Positions 10,083 to 21,298 of a stretch of 64,000 bases of DNA are shown piece after piece. This DNA is from Photobacterium piscicola. Lineage in GTDB: Bacteria > Pseudomonadota > Gammaproteobacteria > Enterobacterales > Vibrionaceae. The stretch covers positions 1 to 64,000 of the forward strand of contig NZ_FUZI01000002.1 of the NCBI RefSeq assembly GCF_900166965.1, in the 5' to 3' direction. A program made the translations under genes and the position numbers. The notes below the pieces were generated by a model. The model worked only from the letters and a program-made list of their open reading frames with translations, did not search any database and had not been told where the DNA came from. The stretch's first letter is position 1, and each line of letters opens with the position of its first letter.

Positions 10083-10114
10083 AAACCCAAGCAAAAATAC
10101 ATTTACTTGGGTTT
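10083..10114 (-). terminator. Terminator of ihfA
   Basis: Stem AAACCCAAG / CTTGGGTTT followed on the minus strand by a T run, 30 bp past the ihfA stop. Confidence 0.85.
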
Positions 10115-10143
10115 CGGTTCGGATCAGCAAACTTGTGAAAGAT

Positions 10144-10440
10144 TTATTTATTAACTTCTAAACTTTCGACACGTGCCTTCAGCTTCTGACCAGGACGGAA
10201 TGTAACGACACGGCGTGCTGAGATAGGAATATCTTCCCCTGTTTTAGGGTTTCTTCCAGGTCTCTCATTTTTGTCACGCAAATCAAAATTACCAAAACCA
10301 GATAATTTAACTTGCTCACCATTTTCTAGAGCCTTCCTAACTTCTTCAAAGAAGACTTCCACCGTATCCTTGGCGTCCCGTTTGCTTAATCCAACATTTT
10401 CAAACAGGTTCTCAGCCAAATCGGCTTTTGTGAGCGCCAT
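10144..10440 (-). CDS. ihfA: Integration host factor subunit alpha
   Basis: A 98-residue nucleoid-associated DNA-bending protein that pairs with IhfB. Sequence hallmarks are the N-terminal [10 protein letters not shown] and the DNA-binding arm with [10 protein letters not shown] followed by the R-R-V-V-T-F-R-P-G strand. A longer frame upstream exists, but the ATG at 10440 has GGGAG nine bases before it and gives the universal IhfA start. In E. coli ihfA follows pheT in one operon; here a terminator and a 457-bp gap separate them, so ihfA probably has its own promoter. Confidence 0.97.
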   Translation of the reverse strand: MALTKADLAENLFENVGLSKRDAKDTVEVFFEEVRKALENGEQVKLSGFGNFDLRDKNERPGRNPKTGEDIPISARRVVTFRPGQKLKARVESLEVNK

Positions 10441-10836
10441 AGATAACTCCCTCAAGACTATGTTGAATAGATAGTGTCCATACCTACAATATAAAAAGTA
10501 TGCCACTGTGAATAAGGTATATGTTAATTAGAGATGTAATTTTAAACATTCAAAACTACGGGACTATATTATCCCTCTCACTATTAACTAGACTCAGTCT
10601 AAGCCAACTCGCTGATTTTCGCCAACTTTTTTACGTTAACTTCATGTCAAATAACGCCATTTTAGTTGCTAAATTTTACTATAACAATGCATCTAGTTGA
10701 TCTTGTTTTTATACTCAACAGTGCTAAATCACTAAAAAACTAAAGATATATAGTTAAAAACTCTAATTCATAACGCTCAAATAGAAAATATAACTATTTA
10801 TCAAACTGTTATTATTTTTTAGATCTAGATCAAAAA
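10441..10836. promoter_or_regulatory. ihfA upstream region with candidate IHF site
   Basis: About 400 bp between pheT's terminator and ihfA, AT-rich with no ORF. It must hold the ihfA promoter. A perfect match to the IHF consensus (WATCAA-N4-TTR) lies at 10799-10811, compatible with autoregulation known for E. coli ihfA, but this short consensus is easily met by chance in AT-rich DNA. Confidence 0.35.
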
Positions 10837-10861
10837 AAAGCAGCCCCTAAAGGCTGCTTTT
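10837..10861 (-). terminator. Terminator of pheST
   Basis: Stem AAAAGCAGCC / GGCTGCTTTT with a short loop and eight T on the minus strand, past the pheT stop codon. It separates pheST from ihfA. Confidence 0.88.
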
Positions 10862-10897
10862 CGAAAACAAAGACTTAAATTTAATTATGATGTTTTT

Positions 10898-13297
10898 TTA
10901 ATCACGAAGTGATGCATCAAATTTTTCAGCCAATGCATTAACAATACTTTCTACTGCTGCTGCAATATCAGCTTCTTCTAATGTACGTTCAGTTGATTGC
11001 AACGTTAACGCAATTGCAAGACTCTTCTGACCGTCATCAACACCTTTGCCAGTGTAAACGTCAAACAGATTAACTGCTCTTAATAACTCGCCACCGTTAT
11101 CACGACATGCTGCAATAATATCATTTGCAGCTACATCATTATTAACAACAACAGCAATATCACGACGGTTAGCAGGGAACTTAGACAGTGCTACTGCTTC
11201 TGGTAAGTCACGCTTATTAATAGCATCCCACTCAACTTCAAACGCAATAGTACGGCCATTAAGACCAAACTTACGCTCAAGCTCAGGATGAACAGTACCA
11301 ATAAAGCCAACTTCACGCTCAGTTTCAAGACCGGCATCAACAACAATTGCTGCTGTTTGGCCAGGGTGAAGTGCTGGGTGTTTAGCGGCTTTAAAGCTAT
11401 AGCTATCTTTTGCTGTTAGCTCAAGAACGGCTTCTAAATCACCTTTAAGATCAAAGAAATCAACAGTGTTAGTTTCAATGTCCCAATGTTCATCACTACG
11501 TGTACCAGCAATAACACCTGCAAGCATCATATCTTGACGCATACCGTTTTCAGCATTTTGCTCAGGTACAAAACGTAAACCAGCTTCAAATAAACGCACA
11601 CGTGGCTGTTGACGCTTTTGGTTGAATACTACTGTATTTAGTAGGCCAGTCCATAAGCTCAAACGCATTGCTGACATATCCGCAGAAATTGGGAATGGCA
11701 GAATCAATGGTTCAATTTCAGGCACGATAAGTTTTTGTTGCTCAGGCTCTACAAAGCTGTAAGTAATAGCTTCTTGGAAACCACGGCCAACAAGCAAATC
11801 ACGTACACGTTTAAGCGGTAAATTCGCTTCTTTATGTAAGTTCATGCTAAGTGCAGCAACAGGCGATTGATTAGGGATATTGTTGTAGCCGAAAATACGA
11901 CCCACTTCTTCCACTAAATCTTCTTCAATTGCCATGTCAAAACGCCATGCAGGTGCCGTTGCTTTCCAGCCAGCATCTGTTGTTTCAACATCACAGCCAA
12001 GACGCGTTAGGATTTCTACTACTTCTTCAGAAGCAATTGAATGGCCTAATAGACGATCTAATTTAGAACGACGTAGTTCAATTGTTGCAGCTTTAGGTAA
12101 ATCAGCTTCTGATTCAGCTTCAACGATTGGTGCTACTTCACCACCACAAATTTCAACAAGAAGTGCAGTTGCGCGCTCCATTGCTTTCATTTGTAGTGTT
12201 GCATCAACACCACGCTCAAAGCGGTGAGAAGAATCAGTATGTAGACCGTAGCTACGAGCACGGCCACGGATCGCATCAGGTGCAAAGAATGCACACTCAA
12301 GTAGTACGTCTTTAGTCTCAGCATTAACGCCAGAGAATTGACCACCGAAAATACCCGCAATCGCTAGTGCTTGCTTGTTATCAGCAATCACTAGTGTATT
12401 GTCGTTTAATTCCGCTTCGTTGCCGTCAAGAAGAGTCAGCTTTTCGCCCTGCTCTGCCATACGAACCACAATACCACCATCAATCTTAGCAAGATCGAAA
12501 GCGTGCATTGGCTGACCCATTTCAAGCAATACGTAGTTAGTGATATCTACGATTGCATCAATTGAGCGAGTACCACAGCGACGTAGTTTTTCTTGCATCC
12601 ATAATGGTGTTTCAGCTTGCGCATTAACATTACGAACAATACGGCCAAGGTAACGTGGACATGCAACAGGTGCTTTAACTTCGATTGAAATCGTATCAGC
12701 CGCTGTTGGTGCGATAATATCAAACTGAGGCTCAGTCACTTCAGCGCGGTTCAATACGCCAACTTCACGAGCAAGACCAGCAATGCTTAGACAGTCAGCA
12801 CGGTTAGCCGTTAGGTCTACATCGATAGTAACATCGTCAAGACCTAGGAACTCACGGAAATCAGTACCAAGAACAGCGTCTGCTGCTAATTCCATGATGC
12901 CATCTGATTCAATATCAATACCAAGTTCTGTGAAAGAACAAAGCATACCGTGAGAAGGTTGACCACGTAGTTTTGCCTTCTTGATTTTGAAATCACCAGG
13001 CAGAACAGCACCAACAGTTGCAACTGCAACCTTGATACCTTGACGACAGTTAGATGCGCCACAAACGATATCTAGCAACTCTTCAGCGCCAATATCAACT
13101 TTTGTTACGCGTAGTTTGTCAGCGTCTGGGTGTGGAGCACACTCAACAACCTGACCTACTTTAACGCCAGTGAATTCACCAGCAACTGCTTCAATACCGT
13201 CAACTTCCAAACCAGCCATTGTGATTTGGTGAGCTAGTTCTTCGCTGTTTACTGCAGGACTAACCCACTCGCGTAGCCAAGATTCAGAGAATTTCAT
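10898..13297 (-). CDS. pheT: Phenylalanyl-tRNA synthetase beta subunit
   Basis: A 799-residue protein, near the E. coli length (795). It forms the alpha2-beta2 enzyme charging tRNA-Phe and carries the editing site. Domains in order: N-terminal tRNA-binding EMAP/OB fold (about 40-150; P-H-P-D-A-D-K-L visible), the B3/B4 editing region (about 210-380), B5 (about 400-475) and a C-terminal anticodon-binding B8 domain (about 705-799). It follows pheS by 20 bp in the same operon. Confidence 0.97.
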   Translation of the reverse strand: MKFSESWLREWVSPAVNSEELAHQITMAGLEVDGIEAVAGEFTGVKVGQVVECAPHPDADKLRVTKVDIGAEELLDIVCGASNCRQGIKVAVATVGAVLPGDFKIKKAKLRGQPSHGMLCSFTELGIDIESDGIMELAADAVLGTDFREFLGLDDVTIDVDLTANRADCLSIAGLAREVGVLNRAEVTEPQFDIIAPTAADTISIEVKAPVACPRYLGRIVRNVNAQAETPLWMQEKLRRCGTRSIDAIVDITNYVLLEMGQPMHAFDLAKIDGGIVVRMAEQGEKLTLLDGNEAELNDNTLVIADNKQALAIAGIFGGQFSGVNAETKDVLLECAFFAPDAIRGRARSYGLHTDSSHRFERGVDATLQMKAMERATALLVEICGGEVAPIVEAESEADLPKAATIELRRSKLDRLLGHSIASEEVVEILTRLGCDVETTDAGWKATAPAWRFDMAIEEDLVEEVGRIFGYNNIPNQSPVAALSMNLHKEANLPLKRVRDLLVGRGFQEAITYSFVEPEQQKLIVPEIEPLILPFPISADMSAMRLSLWTGLLNTVVFNQKRQQPRVRLFEAGLRFVPEQNAENGMRQDMMLAGVIAGTRSDEHWDIETNTVDFFDLKGDLEAVLELTAKDSYSFKAAKHPALHPGQTAAIVVDAGLETEREVGFIGTVHPELERKFGLNGRTIAFEVEWDAINKRDLPEAVALSKFPANRRDIAVVVNNDVAANDIIAACRDNGGELLRAVNLFDVYTGKGVDDGQKSLAIALTLQSTERTLEEADIAAAVESIVNALAEKFDASLRD

Positions 13298-13317
13298 AGT
13301 TTTCTAGCCCCTAGTGC

Positions 13318-14331
<1,014 letters not shown>

Positions 14332-14595
14332 TTAAGGGAGATATAAAATCGCATAACGATACATACTAAAGAAAGCAGCGTCTAAATCCAAATTGAATCG
14401 TAATAAAACAGTAAGTTTGGACGAAAAAAAAACGTCTTTGCCCATTAAAATATGAAATTGTACTTTTTAAGCACACTGAAAATAATTTGGATTGACTATA
14501 AAACAGATTTCGCACACCTATATTCCATTTTTCTCTCTTTCTAAAACAAGCCAAAAAAAGTAAATTTCAGCTATATTTAATTTGGAATAATTAGC

Positions 14596-14868
14596 ATGAA
14601 CACCCAATCTTTTTCAGCCTTAATTAAAATGAGCACTTTTGCATCCTTACTCTGCTTTGGGCTGGTGATCCTCGGTAATTATGGCATGTTCTCAAGTATG
14701 CCAATTGAAATGAAAGATAACCTAAGTAATCAAACACACATCGATTTCATTCATATAATCTACTATGTAGGGTTTAATTTCATGTTTGTTGGTTTTCTTG
14801 CTTATTTGTTAGTTGGCCTTAAACATTCAAAACAACAAATGAAAGCTTATTTAGCTCAACACCAATAA
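14596..14868 (+). CDS. Small two-helix membrane protein, paralogue A
   Basis: A 90-residue protein of unknown function. It has two predicted membrane helices (about 12-36 and 50-73) joined by a short polar loop and a charged, Lys/Gln-rich tail. It is clearly paralogous to the next gene: both begin MNTQ, share L-x-x-L-x-K-x-S-T near 7-15, LGNYG near residue 27, SMP/AMP-I soon after, and GFN-x-x-F/L-V in helix 2. It lies inside the gap between the rplT and pheS blocks, on the opposite strand. Confidence 0.75.
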   Translation: MNTQSFSALIKMSTFASLLCFGLVILGNYGMFSSMPIEMKDNLSNQTHIDFIHIIYYVGFNFMFVGFLAYLLVGLKHSKQQMKAYLAQHQ

Positions 14869-15047
14869 ACATCCACATTCAATACTCCCTTTTCTAAGCC
14901 ATAACAAACCACGTTATTATTAAATATAAAAATATGGTTTGTTATGCGACCCAACTCACCTACATTTCAGATATTTTTTATCAATTTTGTTTTAAAATTA
15001 CTCTTTTCAGTGTAAGTTATGATCAAAATCAATGTTAGGACTTCATA

Positions 15048-15299
15048 ATGAATACTCAAGATCTTGCCGCTCTATCTAAAATCTCAACTATCGCAGCGAT
15101 TCTTTGTACTGCCCTATTACTGCTTGGTAATTATGGCTTAGCATCAGCAATGCCGATTGCGCCAGAAGACGGCTTTAATTTTATTAATCTTGTGTTCTTT
15201 ATGGGTTTCAATACGTTATTTGTTACTTTCCTAGCGTTCTTACTGAAAACGCTAGCAACAGCAAACAAAAAGCGTAATCAACGTTATGCGCGTGCATAA
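15048..15299 (+). CDS. Small two-helix membrane protein, paralogue B
   Basis: An 83-residue second copy of the preceding small membrane protein, 179 bp downstream. Two hydrophobic helices (about 12-35 and 45-66) and a basic C-terminal tail (N-K-K-R-N-Q-R). The loop between helices is shorter than in paralogue A. Its own upstream gap and a following terminator at 15324 suggest independent transcription. No function recognised. Confidence 0.75.
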   Translation: MNTQDLAALSKISTIAAILCTALLLLGNYGLASAMPIAPEDGFNFINLVFFMGFNTLFVTFLAFLLKTLATANKKRNQRYARA

Positions 15300-15323
15300 C
15301 CGCTAACCACTCGATTCTATTTT

Positions 15324-15362
15324 AAAAGCCAGTCATTCTGCTATATAAATGACTGGCTTTTT
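15324..15362 (+). terminator. Terminator after paralogue B
   Basis: 14-bp perfect stem (AAAAGCCAGTCATT and its complement) with a 10-base loop, then T run. Confidence 0.9.
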
Positions 15363-15451
15363 TATGTCTTGTATTTCTGCATACGCAAAATATGAGTTTC
15401 AATATGGTTATAAAACACCAGCCCCATTAGTAATAACAGGAACCACCAGTC

Positions 15452-15934
15452 ATGGATATTGATGTGATCGCTATCAACGCAGATTTTGATGTGGAACTCT
15501 GCAAAATAATTAAGCAAGTCGGCGCTGAGTTTGGAGCGGTAGGTGAAGGGTTTGGTCCATCAGATGCTGAAGTGTTAAATATGAGCCACTTTTATCACGA
15601 TGATGTCAGTAGTTTATATTTAGTGGCTTTGGTTGATGGCAAGCTTGTCGGTGGCTGCGGTATTGCTCCTTTCAATAACAGTAAAACAACATGTGAATTA
15701 AAAAAACTGTTTCTGTTACCCGATGGGCGCAAACTTGGATTAGGCAAAAAACTTTCCCTTCAATGTTTAACATACGCACAAACAAAAGGCTTTACAGAAT
15801 GTTATCTCGATACACTATCGAGCATGCAATCTGCAATACGCTTATATGAAGCTCTAGGCTTTACTCACCTTGATATGCCATTAACAGGCACTCAACATGG
15901 CGGTTGTGACGTCTGGATGTTAAAACAGCTCTAG
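15452..15934 (+). CDS. GNAT-family N-acetyltransferase
   Basis: A 160-residue protein with a GNAT fold. Beta-4 reads LVGGCGIAPF near 67-77, the acetyl-CoA pyrophosphate loop is L-P-D-G-R-K-L-G-L-G-K (about 93-103), and the closing R-L-Y-E-A-L-G-F segment is near 132-139. These indicate acetyl-CoA-dependent acyl transfer; the acceptor cannot be inferred. AGGAACC lies ahead of the ATG as a probable ribosome-binding site. The gene converges on rplT. Confidence 0.85.
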   Translation: MDIDVIAINADFDVELCKIIKQVGAEFGAVGEGFGPSDAEVLNMSHFYHDDVSSLYLVALVDGKLVGGCGIAPFNNSKTTCELKKLFLLPDGRKLGLGKKLSLQCLTYAQTKGFTECYLDTLSSMQSAIRLYEALGFTHLDMPLTGTQHGGCDVWMLKQL

Positions 15935-15995
15935 AAAAAAGAAATATTTGTTTAGCGAATAGAGAAGAAGAAGAAAAAATAACATCATATACGAA

Positions 15996-16021
15996 AAAAG
16001 GAGAGCCGAGGCTCTCCTTTT
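15996..16021 (-). terminator. Terminator of the thrS-infC-rpmI-rplT operon
   Basis: Near-perfect palindrome AAAAGGAGAGCC / GGCTCTCCTTTT with T/A flanks on both sides; it ends rplT and also the convergent GNAT gene. Confidence 0.88.
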
Positions 16022-16043
16022 AACATAAAACTAGACTGATAAA

Positions 16044-16397
16044 TTACAGTGCAGCTTTTGCCTTTTCCACAAGAACAGTGAAAGTAGCTTTGTCAAATAC
16101 AGCGATATCAGAAAGGATCTTACGATCGATTTCGATAGACGCTTTCTTAAGACCGTTGATTAGACGGCTGTAAGACATACCATTTTGACGTGCAGCAGCG
16201 TTGATACGAGCAATCCAAAGTTGACGGAAAGTACGTTTCTTCTGACGACGGTCACGGTAAGCATATTGACCAGCTTTAGTAACAGCTTGGAAAGCTACGC
16301 GGTAAACACGTGAACGTGCACCGTAGTAACCTTTAGCTTGTTTAAGAACTTTCTTGTGACGTGCACGCGCTTGTACACCACGTTTTACGCGAGGCAT
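16044..16397 (-). CDS. rplT: 50S ribosomal protein L20
   Basis: A 117-residue basic protein of the large subunit, the family's usual size. N-terminus [15 protein letters not shown] and the motif Y-R-D-R-R-Q-K-K-R are characteristic. AGGAG ribosome-binding site before the ATG. Last gene of the thrS-infC-rpmI-rplT unit. In E. coli L20 represses translation of rpmI-rplT. Confidence 0.98.
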   Translation of the reverse strand: MPRVKRGVQARARHKKVLKQAKGYYGARSRVYRVAFQAVTKAGQYAYRDRRQKKRTFRQLWIARINAAARQNGMSYSRLINGLKKASIEIDRKILSDIAVFDKATFTVLVEKAKAAL

Positions 16398-16443
16398 AGG
16401 AGACTCCTAACTAAAATTAAAAAAAATATAAAACTAAAAACGA

Positions 16444-16638
16444 TTAAGCGAACGGAAGCATACGAGCAACTGCAGCCACTTCACACTTAGGAAGGATTGC
16501 ATTTGGACGAAGCTGACGTTTGTTCTTAGTAGTACGTTTAGTCAGGATGTGACGCTTAGTAGCGTGCTTAAACTTAAAGCCACCAGCTGTTTTTTTGAAG
16601 CGCTTAGCAGCGCCACGATTTGTTTTCATCTTTGGCAT
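16444..16638 (-). CDS. rpmI: 50S ribosomal protein L35
   Basis: A 64-residue protein starting [15 protein letters not shown] place the start at 16638 rather than an upstream in-frame start (16656), because the family begins MPKMKT and GGAG lies nine bases upstream. 46 bp before rplT. Confidence 0.97.
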   Translation of the reverse strand: MPKMKTNRGAAKRFKKTAGGFKFKHATKRHILTKRTTKNKRQLRPNAILPKCEVAAVARMLPFA

Positions 16639-16691
16639 GAGATGATAACTCCGCATTGTTGATAGTTAATAATCATAGTAATAGGGCGAAC

Positions 16692-16720
16692 AAAAAGCGC
16701 TACTTAAAGCAGCGCTTTTT
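16692..16720 (-). terminator. Terminator-like hairpin between infC and rpmI
   Basis: A 10-bp perfect stem (AAAAAGCGCT and its complement, 9-base loop) with U-rich 3' side on the minus strand lies in the 101-bp infC-rpmI gap. Its position inside a ribosomal operon suggests partial termination that tunes rpmI-rplT expression relative to thrS-infC. That role is inferred. Confidence 0.65.
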
Positions 16721-16739
16721 AGCTACTTGAATGCCGTTA

Positions 16740-17291
16740 TTACTTCTTCTTTGGGGCAAGCATCATGGTCATTTGACGACCTTCTACACGATTAGGGAAA
16801 CTTTCACAGACCGCAATCTCTTCAAGTTCTGCCTTAATACGATTAAGAAGCTCAATACCAATGCCTTGGTGGGCCATTTCACGACCACGGAAACGTAGTG
16901 TGACTTTGCCCTTGTTGCCCTCTTCTAAAAAGCGACTCAGGTTGCGTAGTTTTACCTGATAATCGCCTTCGTCTGTACCAGGTCGGAATTTAACTTCCTT
17001 GATCTGGATTTGTTTCTGATTCTTCTTTTGCTCTTTAGCAGCCTTGCTCTTCTCGAACAAGTACTTACCATAGTCCATCACACGACAGACTGGTGGCTCG
17101 GCATTAGGGCTAATTTCAACTAGATCCACACCAGCATCAAGAGCAACATTCATTGCTTCTTCAATAGAAACAACACCGACTGATTCGCCGTCAAGGCCAG
17201 TTAGACGAACTTCACGTACGCCACGAATTTCTTCATTCAGACGATGCGCGTTTTGCTTAACTGGTGCTTGGGTTCTTTTTCCGCCTTTAAT
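16740..17291 (-). CDS. infC: Translation initiation factor IF-3, ATT start
   Basis: A 183-residue IF-3 beginning at an ATT codon (17291), giving I/M-K-G-G-K-R. GGAGG lies nine bases upstream inside the end of thrS, whose stop is three bases away. ATG-only calling would give a 137-residue fragment lacking part of the N-terminal domain. The segments [27 protein letters not shown] and F-R-G-R-E-M-A-H are typical. In E. coli the rare AUU start is the basis of IF-3 autoregulation, and the conserved start here suggests the same. Confidence 0.97.
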   Translation of the reverse strand: MKGGKRTQAPVKQNAHRLNEEIRGVREVRLTGLDGESVGVVSIEEAMNVALDAGVDLVEISPNAEPPVCRVMDYGKYLFEKSKAAKEQKKNQKQIQIKEVKFRPGTDEGDYQVKLRNLSRFLEEGNKGKVTLRFRGREMAHQGIGIELLNRIKAELEEIAVCESFPNRVEGRQMTMMLAPKKK

Positions 17292-17294
17292 ACC

Positions 17295-19226
17295 TTATTC
17301 CTCCACAACATTGAGCTTACGATTGCTGATTTCTTCTTGCATAAATGCAATTAATTCATCAATCTTAAATTTACCCAGATCTTTACCCTTGCGAGTACGA
17401 ACTGCTACTACGCCTGCTTCGACTTCTTTGTCACCACAAACGAGCATAAAAGGCACTCGCTTCAAAGTATGTTCGCGGATTTTAAAGCCAATCTTCTCAT
17501 TTCTCAAGTCCGCATTGACTCTAATTCCACTTTTTTTCAATTTTTCTACAATTTCTTGCACATATTCTGCTTGAGAGTCAGTAATATTCATCACTACAGC
17601 TTGTTGAGGCGCCAACCATGTTGGGAAGAAGCCTGCGTAATCTTCGATAAGAATACCGATGAAGCGCTCTAATGAACCAAGAATTGCACGGTGAATCATA
17701 ACCGGTGTATGGCGTTCGTTGTCTTCACCTACATATGTAGCGCCTAAACGCTCAGGTAATGCGAAGTCAAGCTGAACAGTACCACACTGCCATGCGCGAT
17801 CAAGGCAATCGTGAAGTGTAAACTCGATCTTAGGACCGTAGAATGCACCCTCACCTTCTTGAATTTCAAATGGAATATCCATTGATTCAAGCGCGGTAAC
17901 TAAATCGGCTTCAGCTTTGTCCCACATTGCATCAGAACCTACACGCTTTTCTGGGCGAGTCGATAATTTAACAACAATGTTATCAAAACCAAATGTCTTG
18001 TAAGTATCATACACCATTTCGATGCAAGATGTAACTTCTTGTTGTACTTGTGCTTCTGTACAAAAAATATGCGCATCATCTTGGGTGAAACCACGAACAC
18101 GCATAATACCGTGAAGTGAACCAGAAGGCTCATTACGGTGACAAGAACCAAACTCAGCCATACGTAACGGTAAATCACGGTATGACTTAAGGCCTTGGTT
18201 AAAGATCTGTACGTGACCAGGACAGTTCATTGGCTTAATTGCGTATTCACGGTTCTCAGAACTTGTAGTGAACATTGCCTCTGCATACTTATCCCAGTGA
18301 CCAGAACGCTCCCAAAGCACACGGTCCATCATTAATGGACCTTTTACTTCTTGGTAATCATATTCGTTCAATTTTTCACGAACAAATACTTCTAGCTCAC
18401 GGAAGATAGTCCAACCGTTATGGTGCCAGAATACCATACCTGGTGCTTCTTGCTGCATGTGGAATAGATCAAGTTGCTTACCAATCTTACGGTGATCACG
18501 CTTTGCCGCTTCTTCCAAACGCGTTAGGTGCGCTTTCAGGGCTTTCTTATCGTGGAATGCAGTACCGTAGATACGTTGAAGCATCTTATTGTCGCTATTA
18601 CCACGCCAGTAAGCACCAGCAACACTTAATAGTTTGAAGTTTTGACAGAAACCCATGTGTGGTACGTGTGGACCACGACACATGTCAATGTATTCTTCAT
18701 GATGGTAAAGACCTGGACGATCGTCACGAGCAACGTTTTCATCTAGGATTTCAATCTTGTACGTTTCGCCACGTGCATCAAACGCATCACGCGCTTCTTG
18801 CCAGCTTACGTTTTTCTTCACTACTTGATATTTAGTTTTTGCTAATTCAAGCATACGCTTTTCAATAACATCAAGATCTTCTTGTGTTAAAGATTGCTCT
18901 AGATCGATATCGTAGTAAAAACCATTGTCAATCGTCGGACCGATCGCCATTTTTGCTTCAGGGTACAATTGTTTAATTGCATGGCCTAGCAAGTGTGCAC
19001 ATGAGTGACGAACGATTTCAAGACCATCAACATCATCTTTTACTGTAATGATTTCTAGGCTCGCATCGTTTTCGATAAGATCACATGCGTCAACACGAAC
19101 ACCATCAACACGTCCTGCAATGGTTGCTTTCGCAAGACCAGGACCGATTGAAAGTGCAACGTCCATAGTTGATACAGCGTCATCGAATTGACGTTGACTA
19201 CCGTCTGGAAGAGTAATAACTGGCAT
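17295..19226 (-). CDS. thrS: Threonyl-tRNA synthetase
   Basis: A 643-residue class II synthetase (E. coli 642). Order: TGS domain 1-62, editing domain with H-S-C-A-H-L-L-G-H near 73-81 and the second motif C-R-G-P-H near 182, catalytic core with C-P-G-H zinc/Cys region near 334, and a C-terminal anticodon-binding domain from about 535. First gene of its operon; AAGGA ribosome-binding site. Confidence 0.98.
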   Translation of the reverse strand: MPVITLPDGSQRQFDDAVSTMDVALSIGPGLAKATIAGRVDGVRVDACDLIENDASLEIITVKDDVDGLEIVRHSCAHLLGHAIKQLYPEAKMAIGPTIDNGFYYDIDLEQSLTQEDLDVIEKRMLELAKTKYQVVKKNVSWQEARDAFDARGETYKIEILDENVARDDRPGLYHHEEYIDMCRGPHVPHMGFCQNFKLLSVAGAYWRGNSDNKMLQRIYGTAFHDKKALKAHLTRLEEAAKRDHRKIGKQLDLFHMQQEAPGMVFWHHNGWTIFRELEVFVREKLNEYDYQEVKGPLMMDRVLWERSGHWDKYAEAMFTTSSENREYAIKPMNCPGHVQIFNQGLKSYRDLPLRMAEFGSCHRNEPSGSLHGIMRVRGFTQDDAHIFCTEAQVQQEVTSCIEMVYDTYKTFGFDNIVVKLSTRPEKRVGSDAMWDKAEADLVTALESMDIPFEIQEGEGAFYGPKIEFTLHDCLDRAWQCGTVQLDFALPERLGATYVGEDNERHTPVMIHRAILGSLERFIGILIEDYAGFFPTWLAPQQAVVMNITDSQAEYVQEIVEKLKKSGIRVNADLRNEKIGFKIREHTLKRVPFMLVCGDKEVEAGVVAVRTRKGKDLGKFKIDELIAFMQEEISNRKLNVVEE

Positions 19227-19244
19227 TTAAATATCCTTAAACAG

Positions 19245-19295
19245 TGGTGCCACACACCAAGTAGCACATGTTGAGTTAATAAAGCTTTTAAGAGA
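19245..19295 (-). promoter_or_regulatory. Candidate thrS translational operator hairpins
   Basis: Upstream of thrS, a small stem TGGTG/CACCA (19245-19259) with a 5-base loop lies just before the ribosome-binding site, and a second AAAGCTT inverted repeat lies near 19279-19300. E. coli thrS is controlled by leader stem-loops that mimic tRNA-Thr. The placement resembles that arrangement, but the tRNA mimicry is not evident by eye. Confidence 0.3.
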
Positions 19296-19426
19296 AGCTT
19301 TCTATTAATAAAAATGTTTTTACTTTGATGCCGCAATACAGAGCTACATGCTAAGGTAAAAACAGGGGGACACTATACAAACGGTAACAAGATATTGCAA
19401 AGGATCACCCTACTTTTTTATATTTT

Positions 19427-19753
19427 CTATTTTACTAAGGCGTAATTCACAACATATAACTTTTCGATACCAGGATAAATATCATTAATCACTGCTTTTA
19501 ACTCAGGTAACGTCATATTTTCTTGTTGTGAATGAAAATCATTAAGATCATTAAATGCGATTGGCTCAACGGTTAAAATATTTAAGCGGCAAAACCAACG
19601 CCCCTCTTCATATGTCGATACATCAACCGTCGTACCTGGAACATAATAGCTTTCCGCTTCATCACGAATAGTGATTGTTTTTTTTCCTGACAAGATGTCA
19701 CTTTCAAAACGTGAGAAAAATGTCATTTCCGTCGGGATTATAGTCGAGCTCAT
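19427..19753 (-). CDS. yqfB: N4-acetylcytidine amidohydrolase YqfB (ASCH domain)
   Basis: A 108-residue ASCH-fold protein, close to E. coli YqfB (103), which hydrolyses N4-acetylcytidine. The catalytic region L-S-G-K-K-T-I-T-I-R-D near residues 21-31 supplies the Lys and Thr expected of the family, and a Glu is present near residue 85 (L-P-E-L-K). A monocistronic gene divergent from the kinase at 20038. Confidence 0.85.
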   Translation of the reverse strand: MSSTIIPTEMTFFSRFESDILSGKKTITIRDEAESYYVPGTTVDVSTYEEGRWFCRLNILTVEPIAFNDLNDFHSQQENMTLPELKAVINDIYPGIEKLYVVNYALVK

Positions 19754-20037
19754 TATGGTGTCCTTTATTACCTAATAAATTTCGGCATAGAGTAACCGCT
19801 TATGTTCAAAAGTAAACGAGCAATAGCAAAGCGAAAGAAAATAAACATTAAATTAACAGCAACAATACTAAACCTTTAATATTAAAAATAATATATCCTT
19901 TAATTTCATCAACCTATCCTTTATTAAATTGTTAATTCATTAAAATAGCATCGACTTCACAGATATATCTAAATAAAATGGACTAAGATGTTGATAGACA
20001 AGTTTTATCTAGTCCAATTTAACGCGTGGAGGATGCT

Positions 20038-20907
20038 ATGTGGCAGGCTATTTCTCACCAGTTGTCAGAAGTACTTGGTCGACCGTTCAAAATTAATGAA
20101 CGTGAGGCTATTCAAGGCGGCGATGTTAACCAATGCTATTGTATTGGTGATGACGAGCAACGTTTTTTTGTTAAACTCAATGATAAAGAACAACTTGCTG
20201 TCTTTAAAACAGAAGCCGAAAGTTTACGTATCCTCAACGAAGCTAATTGTGTTCAAGTGCCACAATATTTTCACCTCGGTACATGCCGAGACAAATCCTT
20301 TCTTATTCTAAATTACCTTCCAACCAAAACCATTGATGACGACGCGGGTTATAAACTCGGCCAACAACTGGCTCAATTGCACTTATGGGGTGAGCAAGTT
20401 GAATTTGGATTTGATTTTGATAACTATATTGGTTTAACACCCCAGCCTAATAAATGGCGTCGTCGCTGGGATAAATTTTTTGCAGAACAACGTATTGAAT
20501 GGCAATTACAACTATGTGAAGAAAAAGGCCTCCACTTTGGTGATATTGACACAATAACAGCCAATGTCGCTCAACGTCTAAGTAATCATCAGCCAAAACC
20601 ATCATTACTCCACGGTGACCTATGGCATGGCAATACGGCATTAACCGTCTCTGGCCCGATCATCTTTGATCCTGCGACTTACTGGGGAGATCGTGAATGT
20701 GATGTTGCAATGACAGAGTTATTTGGCGGTTTTCCTGCTAGTTTCTATGAAGGCTATCAATCTGTTTATCCATTAGACGAAGGGTATCAAGATCGTAAAG
20801 ATCTTTATAATCTTTATCATATTCTTAACCACTGTAATCTGTTCGGAGGAGAATATATGGGGCAAGCGCAACATATTATTGCCAACCTTATGTTATGGGA
20901 CGAATAG
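20038..20907 (+). CDS. Fructosamine kinase-family protein (YniA-like)
   Basis: A 289-residue protein of the fructosamine/ketosamine-3-kinase family with an aminoglycoside-phosphotransferase fold. The catalytic loop is HGDLWHGN near 194-201 and the metal-binding D is in I-I-F-D-P-A near 215. Family members phosphorylate glycated amines so that the protein adduct falls off. The ATG at 20038 has GGAGG five bases before it; an upstream GTG at 20026 overlaps that site and is unlikely. E. coli YniA is 286 residues. Confidence 0.9.
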   Translation: MWQAISHQLSEVLGRPFKINEREAIQGGDVNQCYCIGDDEQRFFVKLNDKEQLAVFKTEAESLRILNEANCVQVPQYFHLGTCRDKSFLILNYLPTKTIDDDAGYKLGQQLAQLHLWGEQVEFGFDFDNYIGLTPQPNKWRRRWDKFFAEQRIEWQLQLCEEKGLHFGDIDTITANVAQRLSNHQPKPSLLHGDLWHGNTALTVSGPIIFDPATYWGDRECDVAMTELFGGFPASFYEGYQSVYPLDEGYQDRKDLYNLYHILNHCNLFGGEYMGQAQHIIANLMLWDE

Positions 20908-20930
20908 CCACAGTGATTTAATTGATAGCA

Positions 20931-20960
20931 CACCAGCACTGTTGCCACTCAGTGTTGGTG
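20931..20960 (+). terminator. Hairpin after the YniA-like gene
   Basis: 11-bp stem with one wobble (CACCAGCACTG / CAGTGTTGGTG), 8-base loop, but no T run. A weak terminator candidate. Confidence 0.35.
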
Positions 20961-21089
20961 TACCATACCGAAGCAATTCACAACCTGAATAACTCGCCGC
21001 GAAGCTAATTCACCACAAGGTTCTATAATAATAAACAACAACACCACTAATCCAACACGATCTCTGATTACTTATAATAAGGATCTGTT

Positions 21090-21293
21090 ATGAACAAATA
21101 CTCAACACAAAACGTTAACTGTCCCCACTGTGGCCATACAATCAGTATTCCTCTTGATGCCAGTGCTGGTAGTCAAAATTTTTATGATGATTGTTCTATT
21201 TGCTGTAATCCTATTCACTTAACAATGGAAGTTGATGAACTGCATAAGACGATTAATCTGTTTGTTGATGCTGATGATGAACAAATATTTTAA
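21090..21293 (+). CDS. CPXCG-type cysteine-rich small protein
   Basis: A 67-residue acidic protein with two cysteine pairs: C-P-H-C-G near residues 11-15 and C-S-I-C-C-N near 35-40. Four Cys in this arrangement indicate a zinc ribbon. The family is common in gammaproteobacteria but has no established function. A TAAGGA ribosome-binding site precedes the ATG. It converges on the riboflavin synthase gene. Confidence 0.8.
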   Translation: MNKYSTQNVNCPHCGHTISIPLDASAGSQNFYDDCSICCNPIHLTMEVDELHKTINLFVDADDEQIF

Positions 21294-21298
21294 AATAC

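Noticed and set aside
14366-14435. Phe-rich minus-strand frame before pheS (possible leader peptide)
   Set aside because: It contains seven Phe in 23 codons, but no near ATG and no attenuator hairpin with T run follow, so a pheM-like leader is not supported.
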